A program made the position numbers and the translations under genes. Below, piece by piece: positions 1 to 11,220 of a stretch of 64,000 nt of DNA. The DNA is taken from assembly GCA_036971615.1 (NCBI GenBank), contig JAYKKR010000006.1:558001-622000 (forward strand). Direction: 5' to 3'. Within the stretch, counting starts at the first letter, position 1. Each line of letters opens with the position of its first letter. This stretch comes from Amyloporia xantha (lineage: Eukaryota; Basidiomycota; Agaricomycetes; Polyporales; Adustoporiaceae). The notes below the pieces were generated by a model. That model did no database searches. It was not told the DNA's origin and was given only the letters and a program-made list of their open reading frames with translations.

Positions 1-505
1 GAAAATAGAACGGCCGCGTCGACGCGGGGCAGGAGGAGCGAAAGGAGCAGGCGCCAGCCGTCACAGCGGGTGCAGCCCCGCCCAAGGTCAAATAACGAGT
101 CAGAAAGCGGACAAGCGCAGTCACAAGACCGCGTCCCGTGTCCCCACGCGGGGCATGTGAAAGCGTGCGCAACCCTCATACGGAGATTAGAGTGCCCAAC
201 TGTCGAACACGCGTAAACGGCCTGGGCTCGACTTCGCTGACGTCCTCCCGGACAGCTGAACGCGTACATCCGTCATATTTAGCTCTGAGGACCTCCGTAT
301 AATGCAGGCGTCGGACGGGTGCAGTCCTCTCGCCTTCCTGGTGATCCTGTCCCCATGCCCGAACCCGAACCCCGCTATATCGCCCACCGCTAGACAGTCT
401 TGGCACAGTACCCGCATTGGCCGCGAGACACCTGTCTTTGCCTCCACAAGAACGCGGATACACAAGAAGTCGAGATAACACAGGAACACTACCGACCGGG
501 CAACG
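1..505. other. Left-edge sequence, no gene recognised
   Basis: This stretch is not shared with the other tandem units. Similarity between unit 1 and units 2/3 begins near 506, just downstream of the truncated RRM gene. Short open frames exist on both strands, but none shows recognisable domain content or a consistent exon structure. No continuation of the second RRM domain of the neighbouring minus-strand gene is visible here. Confidence 0.5.
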
Positions 506-652
506 TGCGCCGTCTTCTTGCATTCCCACTACATTCCGTTCCCAGCCCATCCGAGATAGTCCTGTACATCCCTCCTCTATGTCATTCGGGAGAAATTTAC
601 AGGACCGCCTCGACAACGCAAAAGCAAAACGACACAGCAACGAAACACTCAC

Positions 653-2884
653 ATTCCCCACGAACAGATTCCTGCTCACACTCCCTCCCGCCTGGCTTGC
701 ACCCGCAGCCGACCCCGGGCCTTGCGCACTCCCGCCCGCACCGCTCCCCGTCCCCGGGCGCGACATCGACATGCCCCCTCCGAGGACATCTTCCTCACCA
801 ACAGCACTCACGCCTGGATTTGGACCTACTGCACGGACACGGAGAAACGAAGACCGCGGCGAACGAGAACGCAAACACACATCAGCGAATCATCCCACCG
901 ACCAAACCAGCGAGAAAAACACGCACCGACCGGACTCCCCGCACTGTACCCCATCCCCGACGGAAACCGGCTCAGCGGCGCCGGCGCAGCGAACGCCGAC
1001 AGCGGGCTCGCGCCCCCACTCAGACTCATCCCCGCCCCACTCACACCGCCCAACCCTCCTAAGCTTCCTCCGACAGCACCGATCCCGCCTCCCGCCCACT
1101 CCTCGCTCACGCCCGCCCGGTCCCTTCGCACCTCCAGCACACGCCCCTGCCACGCCCACCCCTGGAACATCCCCACCGCCCGCTCCGCGTCCTCCGCCGT
1201 CGCCAGCAGCACCGTCCCGTGCCCGCGGCTCCGGTTGTCGGGTCCCAGCGCGACATCTGCGCGCAGCACCGTCCCCGCGCGCCGGAACAGGTCTTTCAGG
1301 TCTTGCCATCGCACACGGTATGGGAGCTGCAGGGAAGCATGTCAGTACGATTCAAGGCAGGGTATATGCAGGCAGGAGAGCGATAAGGAACACTAGAAGG
1401 CGGGACGGCGTAGAGCAGGGCTCGGTGGAAGGCCTCTTGATCCCAGTCTGAGCGCATACAAGTCGTGCTAACGCGAACAATGGCCGTAGAAAAGCAACAC
1501 AGAAACAAAAAACGAAAAATCGATCCTTGCGACGAGAGCGCGACGAAGGCCATGAGAGTGTAGCGCGAGTCGGCTAGTTCGGACGCATATTCGGACAGAG
1601 AGATACGCCCACCCGAGCCAGGAGCAGGAATAAGTTGGCCACCACCAAAAGGCGCGCGATTCGTGAAAAGGGTGGGATGGACGGCGGGATGTATGCGGGC
1701 GGGCGAGTGAGATTTCACACTCGTGCCCATGTCCCAGAAGATGGACCAGGGCTACGAAGGTGCCGCCTTTCGCACCTGCCTGACCATCCTCACAGCGTCA
1801 AGGGCGAAGCAACGCATACGCTAGGTGCAGGGAGAGTCTGCCGTGTCCGCGCACGCGATTCGCGGCGCGCGAGAAGGGCCCGACGTCCTTCCCATCCCCC
1901 GCATCCCAGTGAGGAAGCAGGGAGGCGCGATGCGCGAGTGGGGTTTAGTGACTAGGTATCAGAGGAGCAGAAGGCGGGCGGCGTGACTATCCGAGGCGCT
2001 GCAGAGTATAGTATTTGAGAGTACATCGACAACGCCTTCGCGGGGCCCACCCGCCCGTCCATGCCCCAGTCGGCCTCGTCAACCTCAACCCCGCCCCCGT
2101 TCACTGCCTCGCCTTCCGCCCCTCGCTGGGAACTAAGCCGAAAGGAGAAAAGACGAGCGGAAAAGAGCACGAAGCGAAAAACGAGAGGGATGCAGAACGT
2201 GACATCCTCCCATCCCTGGAAAATAAATGACAGAGAAGCTCGAATACTCACATTGCCGACGAACAACTGCGTCCGCGTGTCCCTCCCTCCCGCGCCGAGC
2301 ACGTTTCCCCCCAGCCCCATGCCCGTCCCGCCCATCGCGCCCGACGCCGCCGACGCGGCCATGGCCATCTGGATCACCGCCTCGATGTCGTCGTTCGTCG
2401 GTGTCGGCTGCGCATGGGTGTTCGAGTTCGAGTTCGAATTTGAGTGTGAGTCCGCATTCGGATTTGACGCCAGGATGGAGGCCGCGAGCGCAGGCGGGGG
2501 AGGGACGGGGCTCGAGTTAGTCGAGCCGCCCAGTGCGGGGCCGGAGAGCGGGGAGACGGCGCGCGAGGCGGGGTTGGATGTGGAGGCGGCACTAAGGCCG
2601 AGGGTGTGGATGTGCGGGTGCGAGAGCGCGATCGGATGCGCGGGGAGGAGGGAGTGGGGATGGAGATGGGGCAAGGGGAGGGGCGATGCGGCGGGGAGGG
2701 TAGGGGAGTATGGCGGGGTGGGGACCTGGCCGTGTGGATGGGTGTGCTGGAGGGGATGCGGACGCGGGGCCTGGATGTCCTACAGCGCACGCGCGTGAGC
2801 AAGCGAAGTAGGTAGCGCGAGATGGAATGGAGCGGGACGTACCGAGAACCCCGTAGCAGAGAACACAGACGCGGGCGCGTGCAT
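653..2884 (-). CDS. Two-RRM RNA-binding protein, 3'-truncated, copy 1
   Basis: Likely a Gbp2/Hrb1-type mRNA-binding protein. The model has four exons read from 2,884 downward: 2884-2843, 2779-2252, 1326-927 and 828-653. They join in consistent phase to give 382 codons. Residues 15-180 are Pro/His/Ser/Asn-rich and disordered. RRM1 has RNP2 LFVGN at 186-190 and an RNP1-like RGHGTVLL near 224-231. A Gly/Ser-rich linker leads to a second LFVGN at 378-382, after which a gtgagt donor opens an intron. No downstream exon with the rest of RRM2 is found, so the gene is cut. Exons 2 and 4 both end right after LFVGN, so the two RRMs share an intron position. Intron 2 is about 925 bp, very long for this genome. 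Family assignment is from motif recognition. Confidence 0.7.
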
Positions 2885-4496
2885 GGCGAGAGCGGGGTGG
2901 CGGCGCGCGGGGGATGGGCGCAGGGCGCAGCCTGCACGGGCACGCGTCGTCCGAGTCGGTGGGTGGGTCGGGTGCAATCGCCGTCAGCAGTCAATGTAGC
3001 AGCAGTAAGGAACCGCGCGTATGTGTCTGTCACGCAGAGCGTCACGTCGGCAGTCGATGGAATGAGCAGCAGCGCAGATAATTCGACGGCCGGGAGCAGA
3101 CGACGCGGGAGGTGGATGCGATCGAGAGGCAGGCGATGGGACCGTAAAGGAAACCCGTGTGCTGACAGGGAGGAGCGTAGTGCGTGCGGGAGAGGGTGGC
3201 TGCTGAATCGCAGGCTCAACTTTCCGACGCCGCCGGTCGTCGTCGTCCAACCAGCGCTGTCGTCCCCGCTCCACTCTTCGCCCTCGACGCCCACACGTGC
3301 CCTGACGTCACTCCCCCGACCCGTGCCTACGCCGGCACATGCCCTGCCCCGCCAGCTTGGCGGGATATGCCCAGGCGAGAGACGCGACGCCAACCCGCTG
3401 GGCGTCCGCTGCTGCTCTCGTTGCGATCGCCGCCGTCCGTCATTGCATCAGCACCCTCGAATCGCTGCAGTGCACAGATGGCTTCGATCGCGCACGGCCA
3501 CTCCACACTCGGTCCACATGACATGCTTCTGTGTCTACTCGCCTGACGTGCCTACAGCGTCGTCCTCTGCAATCTACTTTCTGGACCTCTCTCTGCCCGC
3601 GCCGCTTCGATTGACTAGCAGTCTCTCTCTTCCCACTCGCTCTCGCTCCACTCCACTAGGCGCCGTCTCTGTCCGACGTCCATCTCCCGTCTCTGTCGGG
3701 CCCACTCAACGAAGCACGTCGTATACACGCGTCCCTTCCTCCTCAGCCACGGCCCACGGTCCCCATCTCGCGTCCGTGCACCTCGCCTCTCTCGACAAAC
3801 GCCGTCTCGGCTCTCCCTACCGTCCATCCAAGCCCTACAGGTCCCATCGAAACACGGCTATAGACCGTCTGTCGGCGCGCACAGACGGGATGCGTGCTCA
3901 GCTCGATGCCTGCGAGTAGCGCACCACACTCAGGTAAGTGGTCCGATCCCTGCGTCCATGCGCTCTCGCCGATGCCTTCGCAAGGCGTCTCCTGCCCGCC
4001 CGACGACCCATCGTCCGCCGCATAGACAGCCATGGGCCGTCTCGCTAGCACTAATCGTCCGGTACGTAGTCTATCTACTGCCCCGTCGTCCGCTCCCCTC
4101 CACGCTCTCACCTCCCCTCTCGTCTTTCGCTACACAGCACCCTTGCTCGCATCGCTGCGCGCCTAGATCGTCCGTCACGACTTTCGAGTCTGAACAGCCT
4201 CGAGCACTATGTACGTCGTCTGTCCGTCCAGCGCTCACCCACTCCCTACTGCAGTTCCAGTCCCTGACACAGAGGCCCGCACTCTCCCAACACACCTCCC
4301 AGCATTGACGATAAGCACGCGCTGTGCGCAGCCGAGCGGGCGATCAGCGCCCGGCGCGTGTCCTGTAAGTGGGCAGAATGTGAGCAGAGATACAAAGACC
4401 CCGACGTGGATCCGTACCCACATCGACGTGCAGGCGCGTCCGGACCGCCGTCGATCATCGCCCGTCGTCCGGATGCACTAATGTTCTCCCACAGAC
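2885..4496. other. Upstream region of RRM copy 1, no gene recognised
   Basis: GC-rich sequence between the RRM gene start and the unrecognised split gene. Long frames on both strands are Arg/Pro/Ser-rich and overlap each other, as expected from GC-rich DNA. The matching stretch of unit 2 is 26,144-28,461, interrupted by a 694-bp element. Unit 3 keeps only 40,295-40,861. Promoter elements for the RRM gene presumably lie near 2,885-3,100, but I see no distinct TATA box. Confidence 0.4.
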
Positions 4497-5032
4497 CATG
4501 TAGTACCCGCAAGTCAACAAATATATCTACTATTTCAAAGTGCGGACGTAAGGTCCCCACAGCGACGCACAGAGCCGTAGAGGCTTCGTCAGGCCACGGC
4601 TCTGTAATGGAATCTCGGTAAGCACGGCCAGCGGACAGAGATCAAAACAACGTAAAACTCACCGACGGACCCATCCGCGCTCAGCAGGCCAGCATGCTGT
4701 ACACGCACTGCGCTCTGTCCGTAAGTCTAAACAACGCGCTGCAGGCAGGAAACTCACATTGAGCAGCCGTCGGGCCCGCGCTCCGAGCAGAGTTCGTCCG
4801 GTGCGCTCGGTCGAAGCGTCGGCGGCGGAAGGCACGCCAATCGAGATGGACTGCCGCTGACGGAAGACCTGTCCGCGCCCGCGCCTCGCAGCCAAGCGCG
4901 AGCTAGTATGTAGAATCGCTATCTAGATGCACGATACCCATCGGGGCGCGTCAATGACGTCCGCATGTGAGTTCGTCCAAACACGGAGAGCTCACCTTTT
5001 ACAGCTCTTTCGGCACCGTGCAGCTCGACCAT
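4497..5032 (-). CDS. Unrecognised split gene, copy 1 (tentative)
   Basis: A possible small minus-strand gene starting at ATG 5,032. Candidate exons with good GT/AG borders are 5032-4996, 4868-4758, 4696-4663 and 4601-4497. Exons two to four join in phase. They encode a basic segment (GRTLLGARARRLLN) followed by an acidic/hydrophobic one (HFEIVDIFVDLRVLHG). The join from exon 1 to exon 2 is not in phase with the simplest splice sites, so the 5' end is uncertain. No family is recognised. An almost identical copy lies at 28,462-28,999. It could be a decayed gene. Confidence 0.3.
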
Positions 5033-5249
5033 CGCAGACGGCGTCGACGGCCGCGAACGACGAGAGTTGACTGGACCTGGGATGAGATGAGAGTACAGAG
5101 AAAGAGAGGAAGAAGAGGAGGAGAGGATGAGGGGATGGAAGGAATCCGTCCAGCCCCCCAGCTCTTATACACCCCCAGCGCAGCGCATCCCACGCCCGCG
5201 CACGGCGAACGTCCGCCGTACGCGCTCCCGGCGTGTCCTCCTCCATGAC

Positions 5250-6960
5250 ACACGACGCACGAAGCCACGTCCAAGCCCAGCAACGTACCTCCGCCGTCCC
5301 GGCGTAACCAGCATCGCATATGCAAACGAAGCGGGATGTCGTACGCCCCGCTTCACGCATATTGGGCGTCCGATCGCCGTGATCTTCGCGCGCGCTTGGC
5401 CCAGCCAATCGTCGATGTACGGCGTTGTGGGCTTCCTGCTTCCTGCGGGCCTTTTGTGCGTAAGTCGGGTGTTCGTAGACATCCTGGGACAGCTTGGATA
5501 CGGACGGTCCGAGGTGCGTGCTACCCTCGGGGCCTACTTCCGGATGAATTGCTTCGAGCGATCGAATACAGAGGCTGTGAGAGCGCACCGAGCCGGACGC
5601 AAAGAGCAACATGCATGACGGCGTATATCGACATCGCAAAACCTCACATGGTGAGTGTCTGCCATACTGGCTTCTGTGTCCTCCGAGTCCTCCGTGACAC
5701 ACGAAGCCACGTCCAAGCCCAGCAACGTACCTTCACCGTCCCGGCGTAACCAGCATCGCATATGCAAACGAAGTGCCAGGATGTCGTTACGCCCCGCTTC
5801 ACGCATATTGGGCGTCCGATCACCGTGATCTTCGCATGCGCTTGACACAGCCAATCGTCGGTGCACGGTGTTGTGTGTCTCCTGCTTCCTGCGGGCCTTT
5901 CGTGCGTCAATCGGGTGTTCGTAGACATCCTGGGACAGCTTGGATATGGCACTCACTGCCTGTGCTCCGAGGTGCATGCTGCCAGTCGGCGTATACTTCC
6001 GGATGGATTGCTTCGAGCGATCAAATACACAGTCTGTGGGAGCGCACCGATCCGGACGCAAAGAGCAGCATGACAGTGTATAGTACCATTGTCTAAAAAC
6101 TCGCATGGTGAACATCCACCATACGGGATTCTGGGATGGTCCTCCTCCGTTGTACCTTCGCGATCCCTGGCGTAACCTGCAAAAGAAGCGGGATGTCGTA
6201 CACCCCGCTTCACGCATATTGTGCGTCTGATCATCATGATCTTCACGTGCGCTTGGCTCAGCCAATCGTCGATGCACGGCGTAGTGGGTTTCCTGCTTCC
6301 TACAGGCTTTTCGTGTGTAAATCAGGTGCTCATAGACATCGTGTGACAGCTTGAATATGGCACTCAACACCCGTCATCTGAGGTGTGTGCTACTAGTATC
6401 CTCAGGGATTGCTTCGAAGTTCGCGCAATCAATTACAGTATCTGTGAGAGCGTGCTGATCTGGACACAAAGAGCAGCATGACAGTGTATATCGACATCTG
6501 AGAACCTTGCATGGCGAACATCTGCTGTACAGGGTTCTGTGTCCTTCGTGATACATGAAGCCACATCGAGGCCAAAGTACCTTCGCCATCCCGGCGTAGC
6601 CAGCATTGCGTATGGAAAAGAAGCAGGATGTCGTACGCCCCGCTTCACGCATATTGGGTGTCCGATCACCGTGACCTTCGCATGCGCTTGGCCCAGCCAA
6701 TCGTCGGTGCATGGCATTGTGGGTTTCTTGCTTCCCTGCGGGCCTTTTGTGTGTAAATCGGGTGTTCGTAGACATCCTGGGACAGCTTGGATACGGTACT
6801 CGCCTCCCGCAATCTGAGGTGTGTGTTATCCTTGGGGATCATTTCGACACAGTCTGTGGGAGCGTGCTGATCCGGACACAAAGAGTAGTATGACGGTGTA
6901 CATTGTCATCTACAAATGTACTTGGTGAAAACATCCCGATGCTATGATTGTCCAGATGGT
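5250..6960. repeat. Four tandem degenerate repeats of about 0.41-0.45 kb
   Basis: The marker (g/a)ccccgcttcacgcat recurs at 5,345, 5,791, 6,202 and 6,637, so unit spacing is 446, 411 and 435 bp. Each unit also carries a conserved stretch around ttcgtagacatcctgggaca. Units diverge by about 10-20 percent and by small indels. Minus-strand frames across the units look alike only because the DNA repeats, and carry frequent stops. No function is recognised. Confidence 0.75.
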
Positions 6961-6973
6961 AAGACGTGCACAG

Positions 6974-7008
6974 CATCAGGAAATGTCAACTTTGTCTTTT
7001 TTGTCTTT
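6974..7008 (+). repeat. Left terminal inverted repeat of the Plavaka element
   Basis: Starts catcaggaaatgtcaa followed by a T-rich run of gtctttttt motifs. It pairs with the reverse complement of 22,309-22,343 with several mismatches. It directly abuts the AG target duplication. Confidence 0.7.
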
Positions 7009-7401
7009 TTTGTCTTGGGCAAGTCCATAAGTACACCAATGGTTGAGATAATAATAAGACATGACACACTTAATTAAGGCCAAGTGATCTTAATTAATAC
7101 GATCCCCTCACTTTGGTTGTGCTTAAACTTGTATTATATCACTTTCCCAGACTTATGGATTTGATCAAGGTATATTAAGAAGTATTTGAGGAGCATATAA
7201 GACAATAAGACAGCTAAGTTCACACCTTTGCTTTTCTAACTGTTTTGTAGGATAACAGTAAGCTTGATTATCATTAAATGAAGCTGTGCTTAGGCCCCAT
7301 TGAAGCCTTAAGTGACTCTTAAGAATCAGTAAAGTCTCAGATCAAGAAAAATGGGTCTAGCCTGGCTTGTAAGTTGTTCATAAGAATACTATAAGAACAA
7401 T

Positions 7402-7720
7402 AAAGTGTTTTTAAAGAACTTTAAGTATATTAAAACATTTTTTGTAGATCTGTAAGAACACTAAAGCATTCTCAAAGACCTTTAAGAACATCAAAGCATT
7501 TTTTATTTAAACATTAAAGCATCTGAATAGGTCAATAAGAATCCATAAGTAATATAAAGTGTTTTTAAAGAACTTTAAGTATATTAAAACATTTTTTGTA
7601 GATCTGTAAGAACACTAAAGCATTCTCAAAGACCTTTAAGAACATCAAAGCATTGTTTATTTAAACATTAAAGCATCTGAATAGGTCTATAAGAATCCAT
7701 AAGTAATATAAAGTGTTTAA
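7402..7720. repeat. 154-bp tandem repeat, two copies plus a partial third
   Basis: The motif aaagtgttt recurs at 7,402, 7,556 and 7,710, an exact 154-bp period. The first two units are nearly identical, and the third stops after about ten bases. They sit in the AT-rich 1.37-kb non-coding left end of the transposon (6,974-8,345), where no gene is seen. Subterminal repeats of this kind can be transposase binding sites; that role is inference. Confidence 0.8.
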
Positions 7721-8345
7721 AAAGGTCTTGAAGCTCATTAAAAGTATGTTCATCCAATTCTTCAGTCAGTTTAAGAACACCACAAAGTGTCCATAAGATT
7801 GCAGGTAAGTCCATCAATACCATAGTAAAGCAAAACTTGGCCAGTACCTATGGTGATCAACACCAAAAGCTATATATGACCATTAAAGTCCAATAAGCAA
7901 AGTAGGAATATTAAGTGAAAAAAGCAGCAAGAAGTAGAGCAGGTAATCAGCAAAGCGTTAGACAAAGCACATAACAAGAAGCTAGACAAGTCCATAAGCA
8001 GATCAGCACTAAAAAGTAATACCGCGTGTATGTGGCAATCAAAGCAACAGGAGAGCATGTTTTGTCAGCAAGAACAAGGGAACCAACTGAAGGATAGCTA
8101 GCATAGATAAAGAGTACTGGCATGTATGAAGAGAAGAACACGAAGATCAGCAGTATGTATGAATGTTCATCCCTGGGCCAGCCATGTTCGAGACCAGTTA
8201 CCTACTGTACACATCAAACAAGAGTCCATGCAGATAGACGATGGTGTACACTGGTTCCGTGTATATACCAGTGATTGCGACCTATAGAACATGATGAGAA
8301 TTTGAGAAAAGCTGTGAAACAGTCACTCACCGTTGTCTTCTGCAC

Positions 8346-10882
8346 CTAGTCCTCCTCGCGATCAACTAGATGCGCACGACTATCATCACCCTCGTCATCA
8401 GACATCCTACTTTCCTTGTGGCTACTGCCACTTCTGCGACCACCAGCTGATTGCTTCGCAAAAGCACGGCTACCATCAAGGATCTTGTTGAGCTTGACCT
8501 CCGGTAACCTGACAGCAGATCTGATGTAGTCACGAGTCTTCTGGCCCCACTGTTTCTCCTCGAAAGCGTTGGCCTTGTTGCTGGACTGACCGGAGTCGCC
8601 ATTGATAGTCTTGTCAATCACATATTCACCCTCGTTATTGAGTGACATACAACCAAAGGCCCAGAGACGCAGCGCACGTTCAAACTGAATGAGACATCAG
8701 CGGACAATGGTGTGTACACTAAAACGATACTCACAGCTGCAGCTGCCAATCCAATCGCACCGTATGGAGGAGGAACAATCGGAAGTTCCTCGCTCTCCTC
8801 ATTATCTTCGTTATCTGAGTCACGGGCCGGTTGCGGATACAACTCCTTGATTTTCAACGCTCCTCTGATGGCCGTGAAGTGACATGCAAGAGTGCGAAGA
8901 ATAAAGACAGATTGGAACAATCCGAGCCACTCCTGGAATGCCAGTTATATAAATAGCAACAAGAAAAAAAATGTTACGCACAGTGGGGTCATCGGACGAT
9001 GTGTCCCTCCACAAGAAACGTTTGTCACGCAGGAGGTATTTTGCGAACTCCATACGTTGGTCTACAGTGTACTTCCGAAATTTGAAAAGGCTCTCCAAGA
9101 TGGAGAGGCTGGTAGAGCCGAACCCCGATCGCCACTCGCAAACCCGTTGGGACATCTGTGCAACATTAAACACATACATGCGGACTGAGCAGCCTCACTT
9201 ACAATATGGACAACCGGGTCTTCGAGTAATAGGACGCGGTATTTGATGACCAGCACTCCCTTGGGAACTTTGACATAAGCCGCGTTCCACATGGTCTGGG
9301 TGACCGGAACGGTGCGCGATTCATCCCACACCCAAGGATTCTTCAGAGTGCCTGTGTATTCAAAGGCCGTCGGTATGAAAACGCCCCTCCACCTTTTGTT
9401 GTTGTCGTAGCCGACCGGCAGATCAGAATTCTTGAATTTCGTACGCTCCTTGGCGGTGGCCTTCGGCGGTTTCTCATCCTCAACAAGAATAATGTCTTCT
9501 TCCTCCATCTTTGGAGCACGCTATGAGGTTGAAGACCACAAAACAAACATCAGCGTTGAAGGAGAACATATTCTGGGTACGTACTGATGCAGCAGAGGCC
9601 TTGCGCTTTGGCTTCGGCGTTTCATCAAGCATGCTGATGTCTTGAACAGCGACCGAGCCCTGCAATGAGAGTATGTAACCATTCAAAAGTAATAAAACAT
9701 GTCTCCTTACCTGTGTCGTCTTGCGTTTCATCTTGGGCACAGGCGTCATGTCAACGTCGATGATATCCTGGATGAAGCAGCGACATTAGTTAGGAGATCA
9801 TTGAAAATCTTGCACTTACGTCGTGTGTCAGACGTTTTCCGGGACCTTTAATGGGACTAGACATCGCGGCCACCCGCTCCGTGTCCTCGTTGTCACTTAA
9901 GAATTCACCCACTTTGACTGCAATGGAGTTTTCATTGCCGTCATGTACTTCGTCAGCGTTTGCATCAGACTCGGTGTTTGCATCAGACGGAGGGTCATCG
10001 ATGACCTGGACTGCTTTCCCTTTCCCTTTGCTTTTCGCCGGCTGGTTCTTGGGCTTGTTCTTGGGCTGTGAGATAGCTGTTGCTGACGTGGCGGTACGAG
10101 CACTGTTCGGACCCCTTGACTGCGACTCCCAGCCTGAAACAGCTAAGTTCCACTGTTTGATAAGACCTGACTGTGCAGCCACGTCCGAGTCGCTAGTGCA
10201 GAAAGTATGGTAGTAGAGTGTGGTTTCATTGAGGAGGAGCATGGACGTTATCGAGAAGATCAGTACAGGGGCTGAGAGAGAACAACACGATCACGCACCC
10301 AGCACCGCGTGGCGCATCTTTCCCACCATGCTTCTTCGCACTTTGGCTCTCCTCCGCCTTGTCTGTGGCCTCGACAGCGGCAGCTGAGGACTGCTGACGA
10401 GCCGCAATGATCGCCTGTCGCGCCTTAGGGATTAACTTCTTCTTCTTTGCTGGCGGCTCTTCCTCCTCCGGCTCGATCTCAGTGAGCTCTGATCCAAAGT
10501 CGGCCTTATCCTCTGTGGCATCGTCCTCGCTCTGGGAGACAGCCCGCTTGTGCTTGCGCTTTGCAGCATCATCTTCAAGAACATTGAGTGATGCATAAGT
10601 ACGATATAGGGGTAGCGAACGCTGACCACTGGCAGATGCCTTCTTAGGCGCAGAGGGCTTCTTCACCCTCTGCGCCTCGGTCTTCTCGTCGGAAAGAGCC
10701 ATCTTGTCCTCAAGGTTTGCAATTCGACGAGTCTTGGAACGCTTTTCTTCTTCTGCTTTCTCTTTTTCTTCTTCGGCTTCCTGCTTTGCTGCGCTGACTT
10801 GGGCTTTGGACCGTCGAGTGCCAGGAGCGTCGACTTTGCCTGGATGTTTGTCAGCATTCGAGGCACGAGTCTTGTAGGCCAT
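8346..10882 (-). CDS. Transposon accessory protein, Agaricomycete-specific family of unknown function
   Basis: Starts at ATG 10,882 and stops at 8,346-8,348, with about eight exons. Part one (10,882-10,309) is a highly charged, lysine/glutamate-rich stretch with nuclear-localisation-like clusters (PPAKKKKL). Next come acidic, Ser/Asp-rich linkers (10,205-9,600). The folded C-terminal part (9,510-8,350) has the landmarks WRGVFIPTAFEY, NPWVWDESR, VCEWRSGFGS, LRDKRFLWRD, EWLGLFQSVFILRTLA, PYGAIGLAAAA and FERALRLWAFG. I recall this kind of protein in many copies in Agaricomycete genomes, often near Plavaka elements, but its activity is unknown. It lies divergently to the transposase across 338 bp and inside the element ends, so it is part of the transposon. 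No catalytic motif is evident. Exon borders are approximate. Confidence 0.65.
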
Positions 10883-11220
10883 GGTCGGGATATGAGAAGG
10901 TGAGGCGTATAGCGACGGCGGTGCGTGAGGTGGTTGAAGTTGAAGAGGAAGTATGAAGCGAGGTCTGTTTCAAGTTCAATTTGTTGCCAGCGCGATTGGA
11001 GCTAGGCGTCTAAACAGTGAAACTTTGCTTTCAGATTCTTCACCAATCGCGACGTTTGTCAAGTCCTGTTTGGACGATGTTTCAGAATTTAAATATATTT
11101 CGTGGAATTTATCTCAATTTTAACTGCCCCCAGTAGCCCGGGCCGCTTCAAGCCTCGGACAACGGAAGGACTTGGACTCCTGTAGTGCCTCTCTGTGTGT
11201 GCCTCTCTGTGTATACTCTG
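10883..11220. promoter_or_regulatory. Divergent intergenic region of the transposon
   Basis: The 338 bp separates the starts of the accessory gene (10,882, minus) and the transposase (11,221, plus), so it should hold promoters for both. An AT-rich patch (aatttaaatatatttcg) lies near 11,087-11,102, about 120 bp before the transposase ATG. No exact TATA site can be assigned. Confidence 0.4.

Larger units (their letters stand above)
506..6973. repeat. Tandem duplication unit 1 (left part; resumes at 22,344 after the Plavaka insertion)
   Basis: This block is near-identical to 23,9xx-29,637 plus 35,007-36,289 (unit 2), and its first 3 kb also to 38,0xx-40,861 (unit 3). It holds the truncated RRM gene, an unrecognised split gene and the 0.43-kb repeat block. 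The unit is interrupted at 6,973 by a 15.4-kb transposon and resumes at 22,344 for a few tens of bases. It has no AT-rich segment at its left end, where sequence 1-505 is unrelated. Confidence 0.85.

Noticed and set aside
10..30. cggccgcgtcgac near the left edge resembles a NotI/SalI linker
   Set aside because: It lies within a GC-rich genomic context with no further vector sequence; chance occurrence of overlapping restriction-like motifs is likely.
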